From: an uncultured Polaribacter sp.
GTDB lineage: Bacteria; Bacteroidota; Bacteroidia; Flavobacteriales; Flavobacteriaceae
NCBI RefSeq assembly: GCF_947501385.1
Contig: NZ_CANMVP010000022.1
Span: 22,127-86,126 of the forward strand
Direction of reading: 5' to 3'
Length of the DNA stretch: 64,000 bases
Part shown: piece after piece, positions 9,087-17,415 of the stretch
Layout: each line of letters opens with the position of its first letter
Position numbering within the stretch: the first letter of the stretch is position 1
Made by a program: the position numbers and the translations under genes
The notes under the pieces: model-generated
What the model was told of the DNA's origin: nothing
The model's input: only the letters and a program-made list of their open reading frames with translations
Database searches by the model: none

Positions 9087-9632
9087 ATGAAAAACAATAT
9101 TGAAAATAGCGAAGAATTCTTAAAATCGGTACTGAATAAGTCCACCGGTTTTACAACTCCTAAAAATTATTTTAGCGAGACAGAAGATCGTTTTTCAATG
9201 TTTCTTATGGAAGATAAATTGTCAAACACAAAAAGCTTTAAAACTCCCGACAATTATTTTGACAAACTAGAAGATAAAATTTTAGAAAGAACATTCCTTA
9301 AAAAAGAGACCAAGGTTATTTCTTTAAAAGATAGATTGTTTAAATACATTCCTATCACCGCAGCAGCTTCTGTAGTTCTATTTTTAAGCATTAATTATTT
9401 TAGCATTAGTACTACTTCAAACAAAGTTAATTTCGATGCTATAGCCCAGGCTGATATAGAAAATTGGATTTTTGACAATTCAACGGATTTATCTGATGAG
9501 GATTTTGTAGCCGTACTAAATAATGAAATTGTAAATGAGAATGATTTTGCATTTACAAGTTTAGAAAATGATATTATTGAAGATTATATTATCTCTTCAG
9601 AGAATATCTCTTTATTAAACGAAATATACTAA
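9087..9632 (+). CDS. Single-pass membrane protein, putative anti-sigma factor
   Basis: A 181-aa protein with a cytoplasmic N-terminal part of about 85 residues, one transmembrane helix (about 88-107, ITAAASVVLFLSINYF) and an acidic external C-terminus. The cytoplasmic part contains two copies of a TPKNYF/TPDNYF motif. No zinc anti-sigma HxxxCxxC motif is present, so the anti-sigma role rests on topology and position directly after the sigma gene. It is followed one base later by the Spy-like gene. Confidence 0.75.
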   Translation: MKNNIENSEEFLKSVLNKSTGFTTPKNYFSETEDRFSMFLMEDKLSNTKSFKTPDNYFDKLEDKILERTFLKKETKVISLKDRLFKYIPITAAASVVLFLSINYFSISTTSNKVNFDAIAQADIENWIFDNSTDLSDEDFVAVLNNEIVNENDFAFTSLENDIIEDYIISSENISLLNEIY

Positions 9633-9633
9633 T

Positions 9634-10089
9634 ATGAAAAAATACTTATTTATTTTAACCCTATTCCTAACAGCTTTCTATTCACTTGGACAAACGCATC
9701 AAGAAAGTAGAAAAAAAATTAAAGCGCTAAAAATAGCGTATTTAACAGAGCAATTAAATTTAACTTCTTCAGAAGCTGAAAAATTTTGGCCTATCTATAA
9801 TTTGCATGAAGAAAAATTAAACCTTTTAAGAAATAAGGATCGATTAGAAATAAGAAAAAAAATAAAAGAAGCTGGAAGCTTAGACAATCTAAAGGAAGCT
9901 GAAGCAAAAAAATTTGTGCTTTTAAAGATAAGTTTAGACAAAAAAATGCTTTTAGAAAAAGAAGATTTTTTTTCTAAAATCTCTAAATTTTTACCTTATA
10001 ACAAAATATTAAAACTTCATATTTCTGAAAGAGATTTCGCAAGAAAATTGATGAAAAAATATGGAAAAGGTAGAAAAAACGAAGAATAA
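9634..10089 (+). CDS. Periplasmic Spy/CpxP-like helical protein
   Basis: A 151-aa secreted protein with a clear signal peptide (KKYLFILTLFLTAFYSLGQ). The mature part is charged and helical. YLTEQLNLTSSEAEKFWPIY recalls the LTxxQ-type motif of Spy/CpxP and of periplasmic metal sensors. Such proteins act as periplasmic chaperones or stress sensors. It sits at the end of the sigma / membrane-protein operon, whose layout is repeated at 25.3-26.9 kb. Confidence 0.75.
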   Translation: MKKYLFILTLFLTAFYSLGQTHQESRKKIKALKIAYLTEQLNLTSSEAEKFWPIYNLHEEKLNLLRNKDRLEIRKKIKEAGSLDNLKEAEAKKFVLLKISLDKKMLLEKEDFFSKISKFLPYNKILKLHISERDFARKLMKKYGKGRKNEE

Positions 10090-10110
10090 TGGTATAATAG
10101 AAACAATTTA

Positions 10111-10135
10111 AAGAGGCGAATTTGCCTCTTTTTTT
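10111..10135. terminator. Bidirectional intrinsic terminator
   Basis: Perfect 7-bp stem AAGAGGC/GCCTCTT with loop GAATTT and a T-run on the plus strand. It ends the sigma operon. The complementary A-rich flank may also serve the convergent 64-aa gene, whose 3' end touches it. Confidence 0.85.
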
Positions 10136-10328
10136 ATTTTATCAAATTCAAACAAACTGACAGTTCTGGCTTATTTACGATAAAACTTCGCAACCAAATT
10201 GTAAGTTCGTTAATTTCATGAGGTAACAATCTACGTAAAGCTTTGTTTAACTCTTTACAAAACAAATCTGAATTAAAACTTACTTTTTTTAAAACAGTTT
10301 TTGTGTACTCGAACATTGCTCTAGCCAT
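10134..10328 (-). CDS. Small conserved flavobacterial protein (64 aa)
   Basis: A 64-aa basic soluble protein with no signal peptide. The N-terminus ARAMFEYTKTVLKKVSF and the central KALRRLLPHEINELTIWL look like two amphipathic helices. From memory it is a recurrent small protein of Flavobacteriia with no assigned function. It is convergent with the sigma operon and shares the terminator region. Confidence 0.7.
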   Translation of the reverse strand: MARAMFEYTKTVLKKVSFNSDLFCKELNKALRRLLPHEINELTIWLRSFIVNKPELSVCLNLIK

Positions 10329-10395
10329 AATATGTATTATAGTTTAATTGTATAACGTAAATGACACTGCATTTAGTATAATGAATCAAATTTAA

Positions 10396-10426
10396 CAAAA
10401 AAAACCATCAACTTTTTGTTGATGGT
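10396..10426 (-). terminator. Intrinsic terminator after 86-aa gene
   Basis: Nine-base perfect stem ACCATCAAC/GTTGATGGT (10404-10426) with a 5-base loop. The A-run at its left becomes a U-run for minus-strand transcripts, ending the gene at 10457-10717. Confidence 0.85.
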
Positions 10427-10456
10427 AGTTAAAAATTTGTTTAAAAAATGTTAAGA

Positions 10457-10717
10457 TTAGATCTTGTTAATTCTTTCAACTAAAGCTGTAGCTTTTGTTT
10501 CTAAGTCTGCACTTATTTCGTTGTAATGTGCTTTTTTGTTCTCAACACCTTTTTGGTTAACTTTTGCGATTAAAACATCAAACGTAGTTATCGTTTCATC
10601 TATAATTGCTTCTACTTCTTTATTATCTCCTTTAGGATCTACTTTCTCAGTTACATAACCAATAATGTCTCCTAATGTATAATTAATATCTTTTTTTAAG
10701 TTTTTTATGCTTGCCAT
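10457..10717 (-). CDS. Conserved hypothetical helical protein (86 aa)
   Basis: An 86-aa soluble, probably all-helical protein. It has no cysteine, signal peptide or membrane segment, and its C-terminal half (AHYNEISADLETKATALVER) is an amphipathic helix. It has its own terminator and lies downstream of, and in line with, the kdsB-HAD pair. No family was recognised beyond similar small proteins in related flavobacteria. Confidence 0.7.
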   Translation of the reverse strand: MASIKNLKKDINYTLGDIIGYVTEKVDPKGDNKEVEAIIDETITTFDVLIAKVNQKGVENKKAHYNEISADLETKATALVERINKI

Positions 10718-10758
10718 AATTTGTTTTATTTTTAAAGGTACAAATTTAGTTTATTTAT

Positions 10759-11451
10759 TTAAATGAGCGCTATAAGATCTTTGATATTTCTTAAGGTATT
10801 ATAAGCTGTTTTTTGCTGTTCTTCTAAAGAAATTTCTTCATGAATCCAAGTGGTATGAAAAGGAATGTGAATTGCAGAAGAACCTATCTTTAATACGGGC
10901 AACACGTCTGACTTTAAAGAGTTACCAATCATTAAAAATTCAGCAGGTTTTACATCTAAATGTTGTATTAATTTTAAATAATCTTTTTCTTTTTTATCGC
11001 TCATTACTTCTATATGATGAAAGTAATTCAACAAATTAGATTTGGCTAACTTTTTTTCTTGATCGAGTAAATCTCCTTTCGTAGCAACAATTAATTTGTA
11101 TTTTCCTTGTACTTTTTTTAAAACTTCTTCTACTCCATCAATCAATTCTATTGGTTTTTCTAACATTTCTTTACCAATGTTTAGAATTTTTTCAATAATT
11201 TCTTGTGGTAATTTATAGTTAGAAAGTTCTAAAGCACATTCTATCATAGAAAGCACAAAACCTTTGATTCCGTAGCCGTAGATTGCTAAATTCTTTATTT
11301 CAGTTTTAAATAATTCTTGGTCAATTTTATTTTTGGTTTCGTATTTAGAGAGTAGTTGCGCAAATTTTTCTTCTGCTTCTCTAAAATAAGTTTCATTTAC
11401 CCACAAGGTATCATCAGCATCAAAAGCAATTACTTTTATCTCTTTTAACAT
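10759..11451 (-). CDS. HAD-superfamily hydrolase (YjjG-like phosphatase)
   Basis: A 230-aa HAD phosphatase. Motif I is FDADDTLW with the nucleophile Asp in DxD; motif II is VATKGD; motif III is the Lys near SDKKEKDY; motif IV is MIGNSLKSDV. The helical cap lies between residues 20 and 100. It begins 2 bases after the kdsB stop codon, so the two are co-transcribed. It is too long and has the wrong cap for KdsC (KDO-8-phosphate phosphatase), although the coupling to kdsB makes a sugar- or nucleotide-phosphate substrate tempting. Confidence 0.87.
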   Translation of the reverse strand: MLKEIKVIAFDADDTLWVNETYFREAEEKFAQLLSKYETKNKIDQELFKTEIKNLAIYGYGIKGFVLSMIECALELSNYKLPQEIIEKILNIGKEMLEKPIELIDGVEEVLKKVQGKYKLIVATKGDLLDQEKKLAKSNLLNYFHHIEVMSDKKEKDYLKLIQHLDVKPAEFLMIGNSLKSDVLPVLKIGSSAIHIPFHTTWIHEEISLEEQQKTAYNTLRNIKDLIALI

Positions 11452-11453
11452 GT

Positions 11454-12185
11454 TTAAAGATTTAAATGTTTTTTTGCCTTCTCTAAATCTTCAGGCGTAT
11501 CGATACCTACAGCTTCTACGGCTGTCTCTACCATTTTTATTTTTTTACCAATTTCTTGATATCTAATCGCTTCAATTTTTTCTGAGGCTTCTAAAGGTGT
11601 CATGGGTGTTTTGTAAAAGTCTAACAAAGCCTGTTTTCTAAACGCATAGACACCTTTGTGTTTGTAATATTTTACATGAATATTTTGATCTCTATGATAC
11701 GGAATAACACTTCTAGAAAAATAAATTGCCAAATTGTCTACATCTGTAATTACTTTTACATTATTCGGATTCTCTATATCTTCTTTATTAGTAATTTCTA
11801 CTTTTAAGGAAGCCAAATCTATTCGTTTGTAGGTATCTTGTTTAAAGACGTCTATAAGTTTAGAAAGCGAAACTTTATCTATAAAAGGTTCATCTCCTTG
11901 AACGTTTATCACAATATCTGTATCAATATTTTCTACAGCTTCTGCAATTCTATCAGAACCACATTCGTGTTTCTTAGTACTCATAATGACTTTTCCCCCA
12001 GCATTCGAAATATTTTCTTTGATAATTTCTGAATCTGTTACTACATAAACTTCATCAAAAAGGTTTGTATTTAATGCCGCTTCATACGTTCTTAGAATGA
12101 CTGTTTTACCTCCTAAATCTTTCATTAATTTCCCTGGAAAACGAGATGCACTATAGCGTGCAGGGATCATTGCAATAATTATCAT
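11454..12185 (-). CDS. kdsB: 3-deoxy-manno-octulosonate cytidylyltransferase
   Basis: A 243-aa CMP-KDO synthetase that activates KDO with CTP for the lipid A core in the cytoplasm. It has the N-terminal nucleotide-binding signature MIPARYSASRFPGKLMKDLGG cut at standard length, the NVQGDEPF metal/CTP motif near residue 95, and SRSVIPYHRD. The length matches the family. The gene has a TATCTTTG box 20 bases upstream and is followed by an HAD phosphatase in the same operon. Confidence 0.95.
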   Translation of the reverse strand: MIIIAMIPARYSASRFPGKLMKDLGGKTVILRTYEAALNTNLFDEVYVVTDSEIIKENISNAGGKVIMSTKKHECGSDRIAEAVENIDTDIVINVQGDEPFIDKVSLSKLIDVFKQDTYKRIDLASLKVEITNKEDIENPNNVKVITDVDNLAIYFSRSVIPYHRDQNIHVKYYKHKGVYAFRKQALLDFYKTPMTPLEASEKIEAIRYQEIGKKIKMVETAVEAVGIDTPEDLEKAKKHLNL

Positions 12186-12204
12186 AAACCTGTTGTATAT
12201 GCAT

Positions 12205-12212
12205 CAAAGATA
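12205..12212 (-). promoter_or_regulatory. -7 promoter box for kdsB operon
   Basis: TATCTTTG on the minus strand, matching TAnnTTTG, 20 bases upstream of the kdsB start codon. Confidence 0.5.
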
Positions 12213-12253
12213 ATATTTAAATGGATAGCGTTAATATTTTCACAAATTTTTTA

Positions 12254-12261
12254 TAACTTTG
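12254..12261 (+). promoter_or_regulatory. -7 promoter box for small membrane protein
   Basis: TAACTTTG matches TAnnTTTG, 24 bases before the ATG at 12286. Confidence 0.5.
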
Positions 12262-12285
12262 AACGAACAAAAAAAATAAATTATC

Positions 12286-12453
12286 ATGAGAAGTATTTTG
12301 TGGCTTGTAGCCGTAGTTTGTATTATTATTTGGGCTTTAGGATTTTTAGGAGTTGTTCCTGGAATTGCGACTGGTAATTTAATTCACATATTATTGGTGA
12401 TTGCAATAGTAGTTATATTGTATAATATAATATCTGGTAGAAAAGCTTTATAA
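12286..12453 (+). CDS. lmo0937-family small membrane protein (55 aa)
   Basis: A 55-codon gene that is easy to miss. Translation begins MRSILWLVAVVCIIIWALGF and ends NIISGRKAL. It has two hydrophobic helices (about residues 4-20 and 32-48) joined by a short GVVPGIATGN turn. This pattern matches the lmo0937/DUF5670 family of tiny membrane proteins found widely in bacteria; the function is unknown. The gene has a promoter box upstream and a strong terminator 10 bases downstream, so it is a monocistronic unit. Confidence 0.85.
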   Translation: MRSILWLVAVVCIIIWALGFLGVVPGIATGNLIHILLVIAIVVILYNIISGRKAL

Positions 12454-12460
12454 GGAATTA

Positions 12461-12496
12461 CGGAACCGAGTTTTTTTTAACTCGGTTCTTTTTTTT
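12461..12496 (+). terminator. Intrinsic terminator after lmo0937-family gene
   Basis: Ten-base stem GAACCGAGTT/AACTCGGTTC with a short T-rich loop, followed by a T-run of eight or more. Confidence 0.9.
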
Positions 12497-12599
12497 TCAG
12501 TTCTTTTTTTAACTTAGCTTTTATCATAATAAAATACTGAAAAGAGAAATATCTTTAAGAATTATTATTTCTTTAAGATAAAAAATGCTATTCTTTTTC

Positions 12600-12607
12600 T
12601 AAATTTG
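12600..12607 (+). promoter_or_regulatory. -7 promoter box for 149-aa membrane protein
   Basis: TAAATTTG fits TAnnTTTG, 30 bases before the ATG at 12638. Confidence 0.4.
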
Positions 12608-12637
12608 TTTAACAATTAACTATAAATAATAAACAAA

Positions 12638-13087
12638 ATGTCATCAAGTAAAATTATCATAAAAAATGCAGTATTAATTACACTTTTAATTGGAGGTTAC
12701 TTCTTCTTATGTAAACTCTTGGGGCTTGAAGAAAATCCATATTTAAGATTTTTGAATTTAGGTTTTGTTTTATTCGGAATTTATTTATCAATCAAGGAAA
12801 GTGTTACTAAAAATCATGAAAAACAATACATTACAAATTTAGGAATAGGTATTAGAACTTCTGCTTTAGCCGTTTTTCTATCTATTATTGGAGTTGTGAT
12901 TTACATTAAATTTATAAATCCAGAATTTATAACTGTTATGAATAATTCTTTCTTGATAGGTGGAAACTTATCGCTGTCAGAAATTGTAATTACGTTAGTT
13001 ATCGAAGGAATGGCATCTTCATTTATCGGTGCATTCATCATTATGCAATTTTATAAAAATCCTGATAAGTTAGAATCTGCAAAATAA
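12638..13087 (+). CDS. Four-helix membrane protein (DUF4199-like)
   Basis: A 149-aa integral membrane protein with four predicted helices (about residues 10-28, 36-50, 70-92 and 110-135). The loop after helix 2 is charged (KESVTKNHEKQYI). Size and topology recall the DUF4199 family common in Bacteroidota, but no decisive motif is visible. It is transcribed alone between two terminators. Confidence 0.7.
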   Translation: MSSSKIIIKNAVLITLLIGGYFFLCKLLGLEENPYLRFLNLGFVLFGIYLSIKESVTKNHEKQYITNLGIGIRTSALAVFLSIIGVVIYIKFINPEFITVMNNSFLIGGNLSLSEIVITLVIEGMASSFIGAFIIMQFYKNPDKLESAK

Positions 13088-13090
13088 AAA

Positions 13091-13114
13091 AACTCCCAAA
13101 TGGGAGTTTTTTTT
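13091..13114. terminator. Intrinsic terminator, probably bidirectional
   Basis: Eight-base stem AACTCCCA/TGGGAGTT with loop AA, flanked by an A-run on the left and a T-run on the right. It serves the 149-aa gene and possibly the convergent OmpA gene. Confidence 0.85.
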
Positions 13115-13130
13115 ATAGAATTTTTTTAAA

Positions 13131-14003
13131 TTATTGTTTATTTAAAGCTTCATCACTTGATAATAATGCGAAAAATTTATCTAAATTAGGAAGAATTACA
13201 ATTCTAGTTCTTCTATTTTTCGCTCTATTTTCACTAGATGTGTTTTCTGCCAATGGCAATGAAGAACCTCTACCAGAAGCAATCAATCTACTTCCTTCGA
13301 TATTGTATTTGTTTTCTAAAAGTCTAACAATAGAAGTGGCTCTTTTTACGCTCAAATCCCAATTATCCTCTAAAACAGCAGTATGTATGGTTCTAGAATC
13401 TGTATGCCCTTCAATCATTACATCCATACTTGGTTCAGATTTTATAATTTCAGACAATCTTTCAAGCAAATTATAAGCCCCTCTTTTAACACGGTAACTT
13501 GCCGTATTAAATAATAATTTATCAGAAACTGAAATCATCACCACAGTTTGATCGATGTCAATATTAATATCATCAGAATCTTTTAGGTCTAAGGTATTGA
13601 CAGATTTTTTTAAATTGTAGGAAACAGCAAGATTTAACGAATCTTTTAATGTTTTAGCTTTGGCTAAAAGAATTGGATCTACTTTTACCAGCGTTTCATT
13701 CATACGTTCTCTTGTTTTATTAGAAATCACGGCAACGTTGCCAATCATATCTAACTTCATGTCGTTCTCGTCTTTTAAAGAGACATTATCACTTTTAAGA
13801 GCGTTAATTTTCTCATTATAGTTATCAACTCTTTTTTCAATTTTTGCAAATTTTGCTTCTAACGCTTCTTTCTCTAAAACTGTTTTTTGAAGATTTCCAC
13901 GAGTATTATTGTATTTTTGTTCTAATTCAAGGTACTTTTTCTTCGAAACACAAGAAGTTACCGTTAGAAAAACAATTGCAAATGGTAAGATTACTTTTTT
14001 CAT
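13131..14003 (-). CDS. OmpA-family outer-membrane lipoprotein
   Basis: A 290-aa lipoprotein: signal peptide with lipobox TVTSC (Cys18). A coiled coil follows (about 25-85), then a C-terminal OmpA domain (about 160-275) that binds peptidoglycan. The OmpA signature includes IEGHTDSR, SVKRATSIVRLL and GRGSS, with NRRTRIVI at the end. It would anchor the outer membrane to peptidoglycan. It is a single gene, oppositely oriented to the upstream-facing membrane protein. Confidence 0.9.
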   Translation of the reverse strand: MKKVILPFAIVFLTVTSCVSKKKYLELEQKYNNTRGNLQKTVLEKEALEAKFAKIEKRVDNYNEKINALKSDNVSLKDENDMKLDMIGNVAVISNKTRERMNETLVKVDPILLAKAKTLKDSLNLAVSYNLKKSVNTLDLKDSDDINIDIDQTVVMISVSDKLLFNTASYRVKRGAYNLLERLSEIIKSEPSMDVMIEGHTDSRTIHTAVLEDNWDLSVKRATSIVRLLENKYNIEGSRLIASGRGSSLPLAENTSSENRAKNRRTRIVILPNLDKFFALLSSDEALNKQ

Positions 14004-14109
14004 TTTTTAGGGTTTTATAGTTACAAATAAAACGTAAAAAATAGTAATGTAGTATGTATTTATTTTTTGCTAACATTTATTGGAAAAAAATTAACCCTAA
14101 AAACAAAAA

Positions 14110-14140
14110 AAAAACCATAAGGGAGATTTCTTATGATTTT
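14110..14140 (-). terminator. Intrinsic terminator after valS
   Basis: Stem CATAAG/CTTATG (14116-14135) with an 8-base loop. The A-run at 14105-14114 gives a long U-run for the minus strand. One mismatch in the outer stem. Confidence 0.7.
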
Positions 14141-14162
14141 TAATAAAATGTATTAAAAAAAA

Positions 14163-16886
14163 TTATTTCAATGAATTCAAACTCCCAATAATCGTTTCAA
14201 TCTTCGCCAAAGTATCTGCTTCTTTTTTACGCTCTAATGCTAATACTTTTTCTGGGGCATTAGATACAAAACGCTCATTAGATAATTTCTTTTGAATACC
14301 AACTAAAAAACCTTGCGCTCTTAAAAGCTCTCCAGATAATTGCTCAATTTCTGCTTCAACATCTATATCTTCAATAGAAATTGGTACAAAATATTCATTT
14401 GATTTTACTCGAAATGATGCACCTTCTACTTTTTCTGAAACAATTTTTATTGTTGATGTATTTGTTAATTTTTGAATAACTGAATCAAATTCTTTTAAGC
14501 TTTTATCATTGTCAATTACAAATAATTCTACTTCGTCTTTAAAAGAGATGTTTTTATCTTTTCGAATGGTTCTAATTCCTGAAACTACACCTGTTGCAAC
14601 TTCAAAATTTGATATAATTTTTGAATCAAATGCTGTAATTGCTGGATATTTCGCAATAATTAAAGCTTCTTCGGGAGTTCTATCTGCTATATATTGCCAA
14701 ATTTCTTCGGTTAAAAATGGCATAAATGGATGTAGCACTTTTAAATTATTTTCTAAAACTTCTAAAACAGCGTCAAATGTCTTTTTATCAATGGGCTGTT
14801 GATATGCAGGTTTTACAATTTCTAATAACCATGAAGAAAAATCGTCATTGATCAATTTATAGATGGCCATTAAAGCATCAGATAAACGGTATTTAGAAAA
14901 ATGATCTTCTATTTCTGCCAACGTTTTTTGAAACTTCGCTGCATACCATTCTAAACCTATTTTTGCTGTTGCTGGCTGCTCTAAAGTAGCATCAACTTCC
15001 CAACCTTTTATCAAACGGAAAGCATTCCAAATTTTATTTGCAAATCCTTTTCCTTGCTGGCATAAATCTTCGTCAAACATTAAATCGTTTCCAGCAGCAG
15101 AACTTAGCAATAATCCTACTCTTACGCCATCTGCACCATATGCTTCAATGAGTTTTAATGCGTCTGGAGAATTTCCTAAAGATTTAGACATTTTACGTCT
15201 TTGCTTGTCTCTAACCAAACCTGTTAAATACACATTCTGAAATGGTTTTTCACCTTTGTATTCATAGCCAGCAATAATCATTCTAGCCACCCAAAAGAAT
15301 AAAATATCGGGTCCTGTTACCAAATCATTGGTTGGGTAATAGTATTTAATTTCTTCGTTTTCTGGATTTCTTATGCCGTCAAAAACAGACATTGGCCATA
15401 ACCAAGAGGAAAACCAGGTATCAAGTGCATCTTCATCTTGACGTAAATCTTCTATTTTGAATTCGGCTAATTTAGATTTAAAATTCGCTTTTTCTTTTAA
15501 AATTTCAAAAGCGGCTTCTCTACTCTCTGCAACCACAAAGTCTTCTTTTCCGTCTCCGTAGAAATACGCAGGAATTTGCTGTCCCCACCAAAGTTGACGG
15601 GAAATGTTCCAATCGCGAATGTTTCCTAACCAATGACGATAGGTATTTTCAAATTTCTTTGGATACAAGTTGATTTCTGGATTGTCTCCTAAAACAGCTT
15701 CCATAGCAGGTTTTACCAAATCTTCCATCTTTAAAAACCATTGATCTGACAATTTGGGTTCTATCACAGCTTTGGTTCTTTCTGAAGTTCCTACTTTATT
15801 GGTATGAACTTCCGTTTTTACTAAAAAGCCTTTTTCTTCTAGTTCTTTGGAAATTTCTTTACGAACTACAAACCTGTCTTTTCCTTGATAATGCAATCCG
15901 AAGGAATTTAAAGAAGCATCATCATTAAAAATATCGATGACTTCTAATTTGTGCTTGTCTCCTAAGTTTTTATCATTTTCATCATGTGCTGGTGTAACTT
16001 TTAAACAACCTGTACCAAATTCAACATCTACATATGCATCTTCAATAATTGGAATAATTCTTCCACAAAGTGGCACAATAGCTTTCCTTCCTTTTAAATG
16101 CATAAAACGGGCATCATTTGGATTGATACAAATGGCTGTATCCCCAAAAATAGTTTCTGGTCTTGTGGTGGCTATCGTTAAAAACTCAGCCTCCCCTAAT
16201 CCCTCCGAAGGAGGGGAACTCTCACTGTTATGCTGAACGTCTTCCTCAATTCCCCCTTCGGGGGTTAGGGGGCTTATTTTGTATTTTAAATAGTATAAAT
16301 TCCCTTGTCTTTCTTCATGAATTACCTCTTCATCAGACAATGTTGTTTTTGCTTCAGGATCCCAATTTACCATTCTGTAACCTCGATAAATTAAACCTTT
16401 GTTATATAAATCAACAAAAACCTTAATCACAGATTCAGACATTTCTGGATCCATGGTAAAAGCAGTTCGTTCCCAATCACAAGAGGCGCCTAACTTTTTT
16501 AATTGCTCTAAAATTTTTCCTCCATATTCATCTTTCCAGTCAAAAGCGTGTTGTAAAAATTCTTCTCTTGTCAAGTCGTTTTTACTAATTCCCTGCTCTT
16601 TTAACTTTGCCACAACTTTTGCTTCTGTAGCAATAGATGCATGATCTGTTCCTGGAACCCAACAGGCATTTTTACCCAACAAACGTGCACGCCTAATTAG
16701 TACATCTTGAATGGTATTATTCAACATGTGCCCCATGTGTAATACTCCTGTTACATTTGGTGGTGGAATTACAATTGTATAGGGCTCTCTTTCATCTGGT
16801 GTTGAATGAAAATAATTATGTTGAATCCAATAGTCATACCATTTGTCTTCTACTTTGCTTGCATCATATTTAGATGGAATTGTCAT
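14163..16886 (-). CDS. valS: Valyl-tRNA synthetase, with an in-frame repeat insertion
   Basis: A 907-aa class I aminoacyl-tRNA synthetase charging tRNA-Val. HIGH-type motif HMGH at 50-53, KMSKS with SLGNSPD, editing-domain TTRPETIFGDTA, and a C-terminal coiled coil typical of ValS. The ATG at 16884-16886 (MTIPSKYDA) is preferred to an upstream TTG at 16919. Odd feature: residues about 205-233, starting SPLTPEGGIEE and ending SEGLGEAE, are encoded by an 87-bp palindromic repeat. They lie between strand LKYKI and FLTIATTRPE, exactly where ValS proteins normally have a short linker into the editing domain. The frame is kept, so the enzyme is probably functional. Confidence 0.95.
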   Translation of the reverse strand: MTIPSKYDASKVEDKWYDYWIQHNYFHSTPDEREPYTIVIPPPNVTGVLHMGHMLNNTIQDVLIRRARLLGKNACWVPGTDHASIATEAKVVAKLKEQGISKNDLTREEFLQHAFDWKDEYGGKILEQLKKLGASCDWERTAFTMDPEMSESVIKVFVDLYNKGLIYRGYRMVNWDPEAKTTLSDEEVIHEERQGNLYYLKYKISPLTPEGGIEEDVQHNSESSPPSEGLGEAEFLTIATTRPETIFGDTAICINPNDARFMHLKGRKAIVPLCGRIIPIIEDAYVDVEFGTGCLKVTPAHDENDKNLGDKHKLEVIDIFNDDASLNSFGLHYQGKDRFVVRKEISKELEEKGFLVKTEVHTNKVGTSERTKAVIEPKLSDQWFLKMEDLVKPAMEAVLGDNPEINLYPKKFENTYRHWLGNIRDWNISRQLWWGQQIPAYFYGDGKEDFVVAESREAAFEILKEKANFKSKLAEFKIEDLRQDEDALDTWFSSWLWPMSVFDGIRNPENEEIKYYYPTNDLVTGPDILFFWVARMIIAGYEYKGEKPFQNVYLTGLVRDKQRRKMSKSLGNSPDALKLIEAYGADGVRVGLLLSSAAGNDLMFDEDLCQQGKGFANKIWNAFRLIKGWEVDATLEQPATAKIGLEWYAAKFQKTLAEIEDHFSKYRLSDALMAIYKLINDDFSSWLLEIVKPAYQQPIDKKTFDAVLEVLENNLKVLHPFMPFLTEEIWQYIADRTPEEALIIAKYPAITAFDSKIISNFEVATGVVSGIRTIRKDKNISFKDEVELFVIDNDKSLKEFDSVIQKLTNTSTIKIVSEKVEGASFRVKSNEYFVPISIEDIDVEAEIEQLSGELLRAQGFLVGIQKKLSNERFVSNAPEKVLALERKKEADTLAKIETIIGSLNSLK
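16188..16275. repeat. Palindromic repeat inserted in frame in valS
   Basis: An 87-bp unit made of two GC-rich hairpins facing each other. The left arm contains CCCTCCGAAGGAGGG; the right arm contains CCCCCTTCGGGGG followed by TTAGGGGG. The left arm is close to the reverse complement of the right arm. GC content is far above the surrounding coding DNA. Its length is divisible by three and no frame-breaking stop occurs in the valS frame. A related TTCCCCTTCGGGGAA core occurs at about 48909-48925. Confidence 0.85.
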
Positions 16887-17010
16887 ACTTTGGAATAGTT
16901 TTTGAAATATCGTTCGCAAAAATACAAAACTCTAATTTGTAGAAGAAAATTAGTCGTTGATTTTTTAAAACAAATTATTAGTCTTAATTTTACATTCTAA
17001 AATATTAGTT

Positions 17011-17415
17011 ATGAAAGCTTTCGGATCATTTTTAGTTATTTTTTTAATTACTTTTTCTTTACATGCACAAGAATTTAAATTTGAAAAAGAAACCATCGAT
17101 TATGGAAAAATAGTAAAAGGTTCTAATGGTGAACGAACTTTTGTTTTTACAAATATTGGTGATGCACCTTTGATTATTAAAAACATACAATCTTCTTGTG
17201 GGTGTACAGTACCAGAAAAACCAGAAAAACCAATTATGCCTGGTGAAAAAGGAGAAATAAAGGTTTCTTATGACACCAAAAGACCAGGAGGCTTTTCTAA
17301 ACAAATTACTATTTTTTCGAACGCAAAAACACCTAGAAAAGCATTAAAGATTAAAGGTTTTATTTCCAATAGTATTTCTTTGGAAAAAGAAAAAAGCATG
17401 CTTTCCGATAGTTAA
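17011..17415 (+). CDS. Secreted DUF1573 protein
   Basis: A 134-aa protein with a signal peptide (cleavage near LHAQ, residue 21) and one DUF1573 domain, an immunoglobulin-like fold common in Bacteroidota. Typical features are FDYG/IDYGKIVKG, FTNIGDAPLII, the conserved SSCGCTVP and MPGEKGEIKV followed by YDTKRPG. The function is unknown; such proteins are exported and may bind surfaces or partners. Its last four bases overlap the convergent protease gene. Confidence 0.88.
   Translation: MKAFGSFLVIFLITFSLHAQEFKFEKETIDYGKIVKGSNGERTFVFTNIGDAPLIIKNIQSSCGCTVPEKPEKPIMPGEKGEIKVSYDTKRPGGFSKQITIFSNAKTPRKALKIKGFISNSISLEKEKSMLSDS

Noticed and set aside
10759..11451. KdsC (KDO-8-phosphate phosphatase) because of kdsB linkage
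   Set aside because: The protein has a helical cap and is about 60 residues too long for KdsC.
16188..16275. Intein, frameshift or assembly error in valS
   Set aside because: The segment is only 29 residues, has no splicing motifs, keeps frame and matches a palindromic repeat design.
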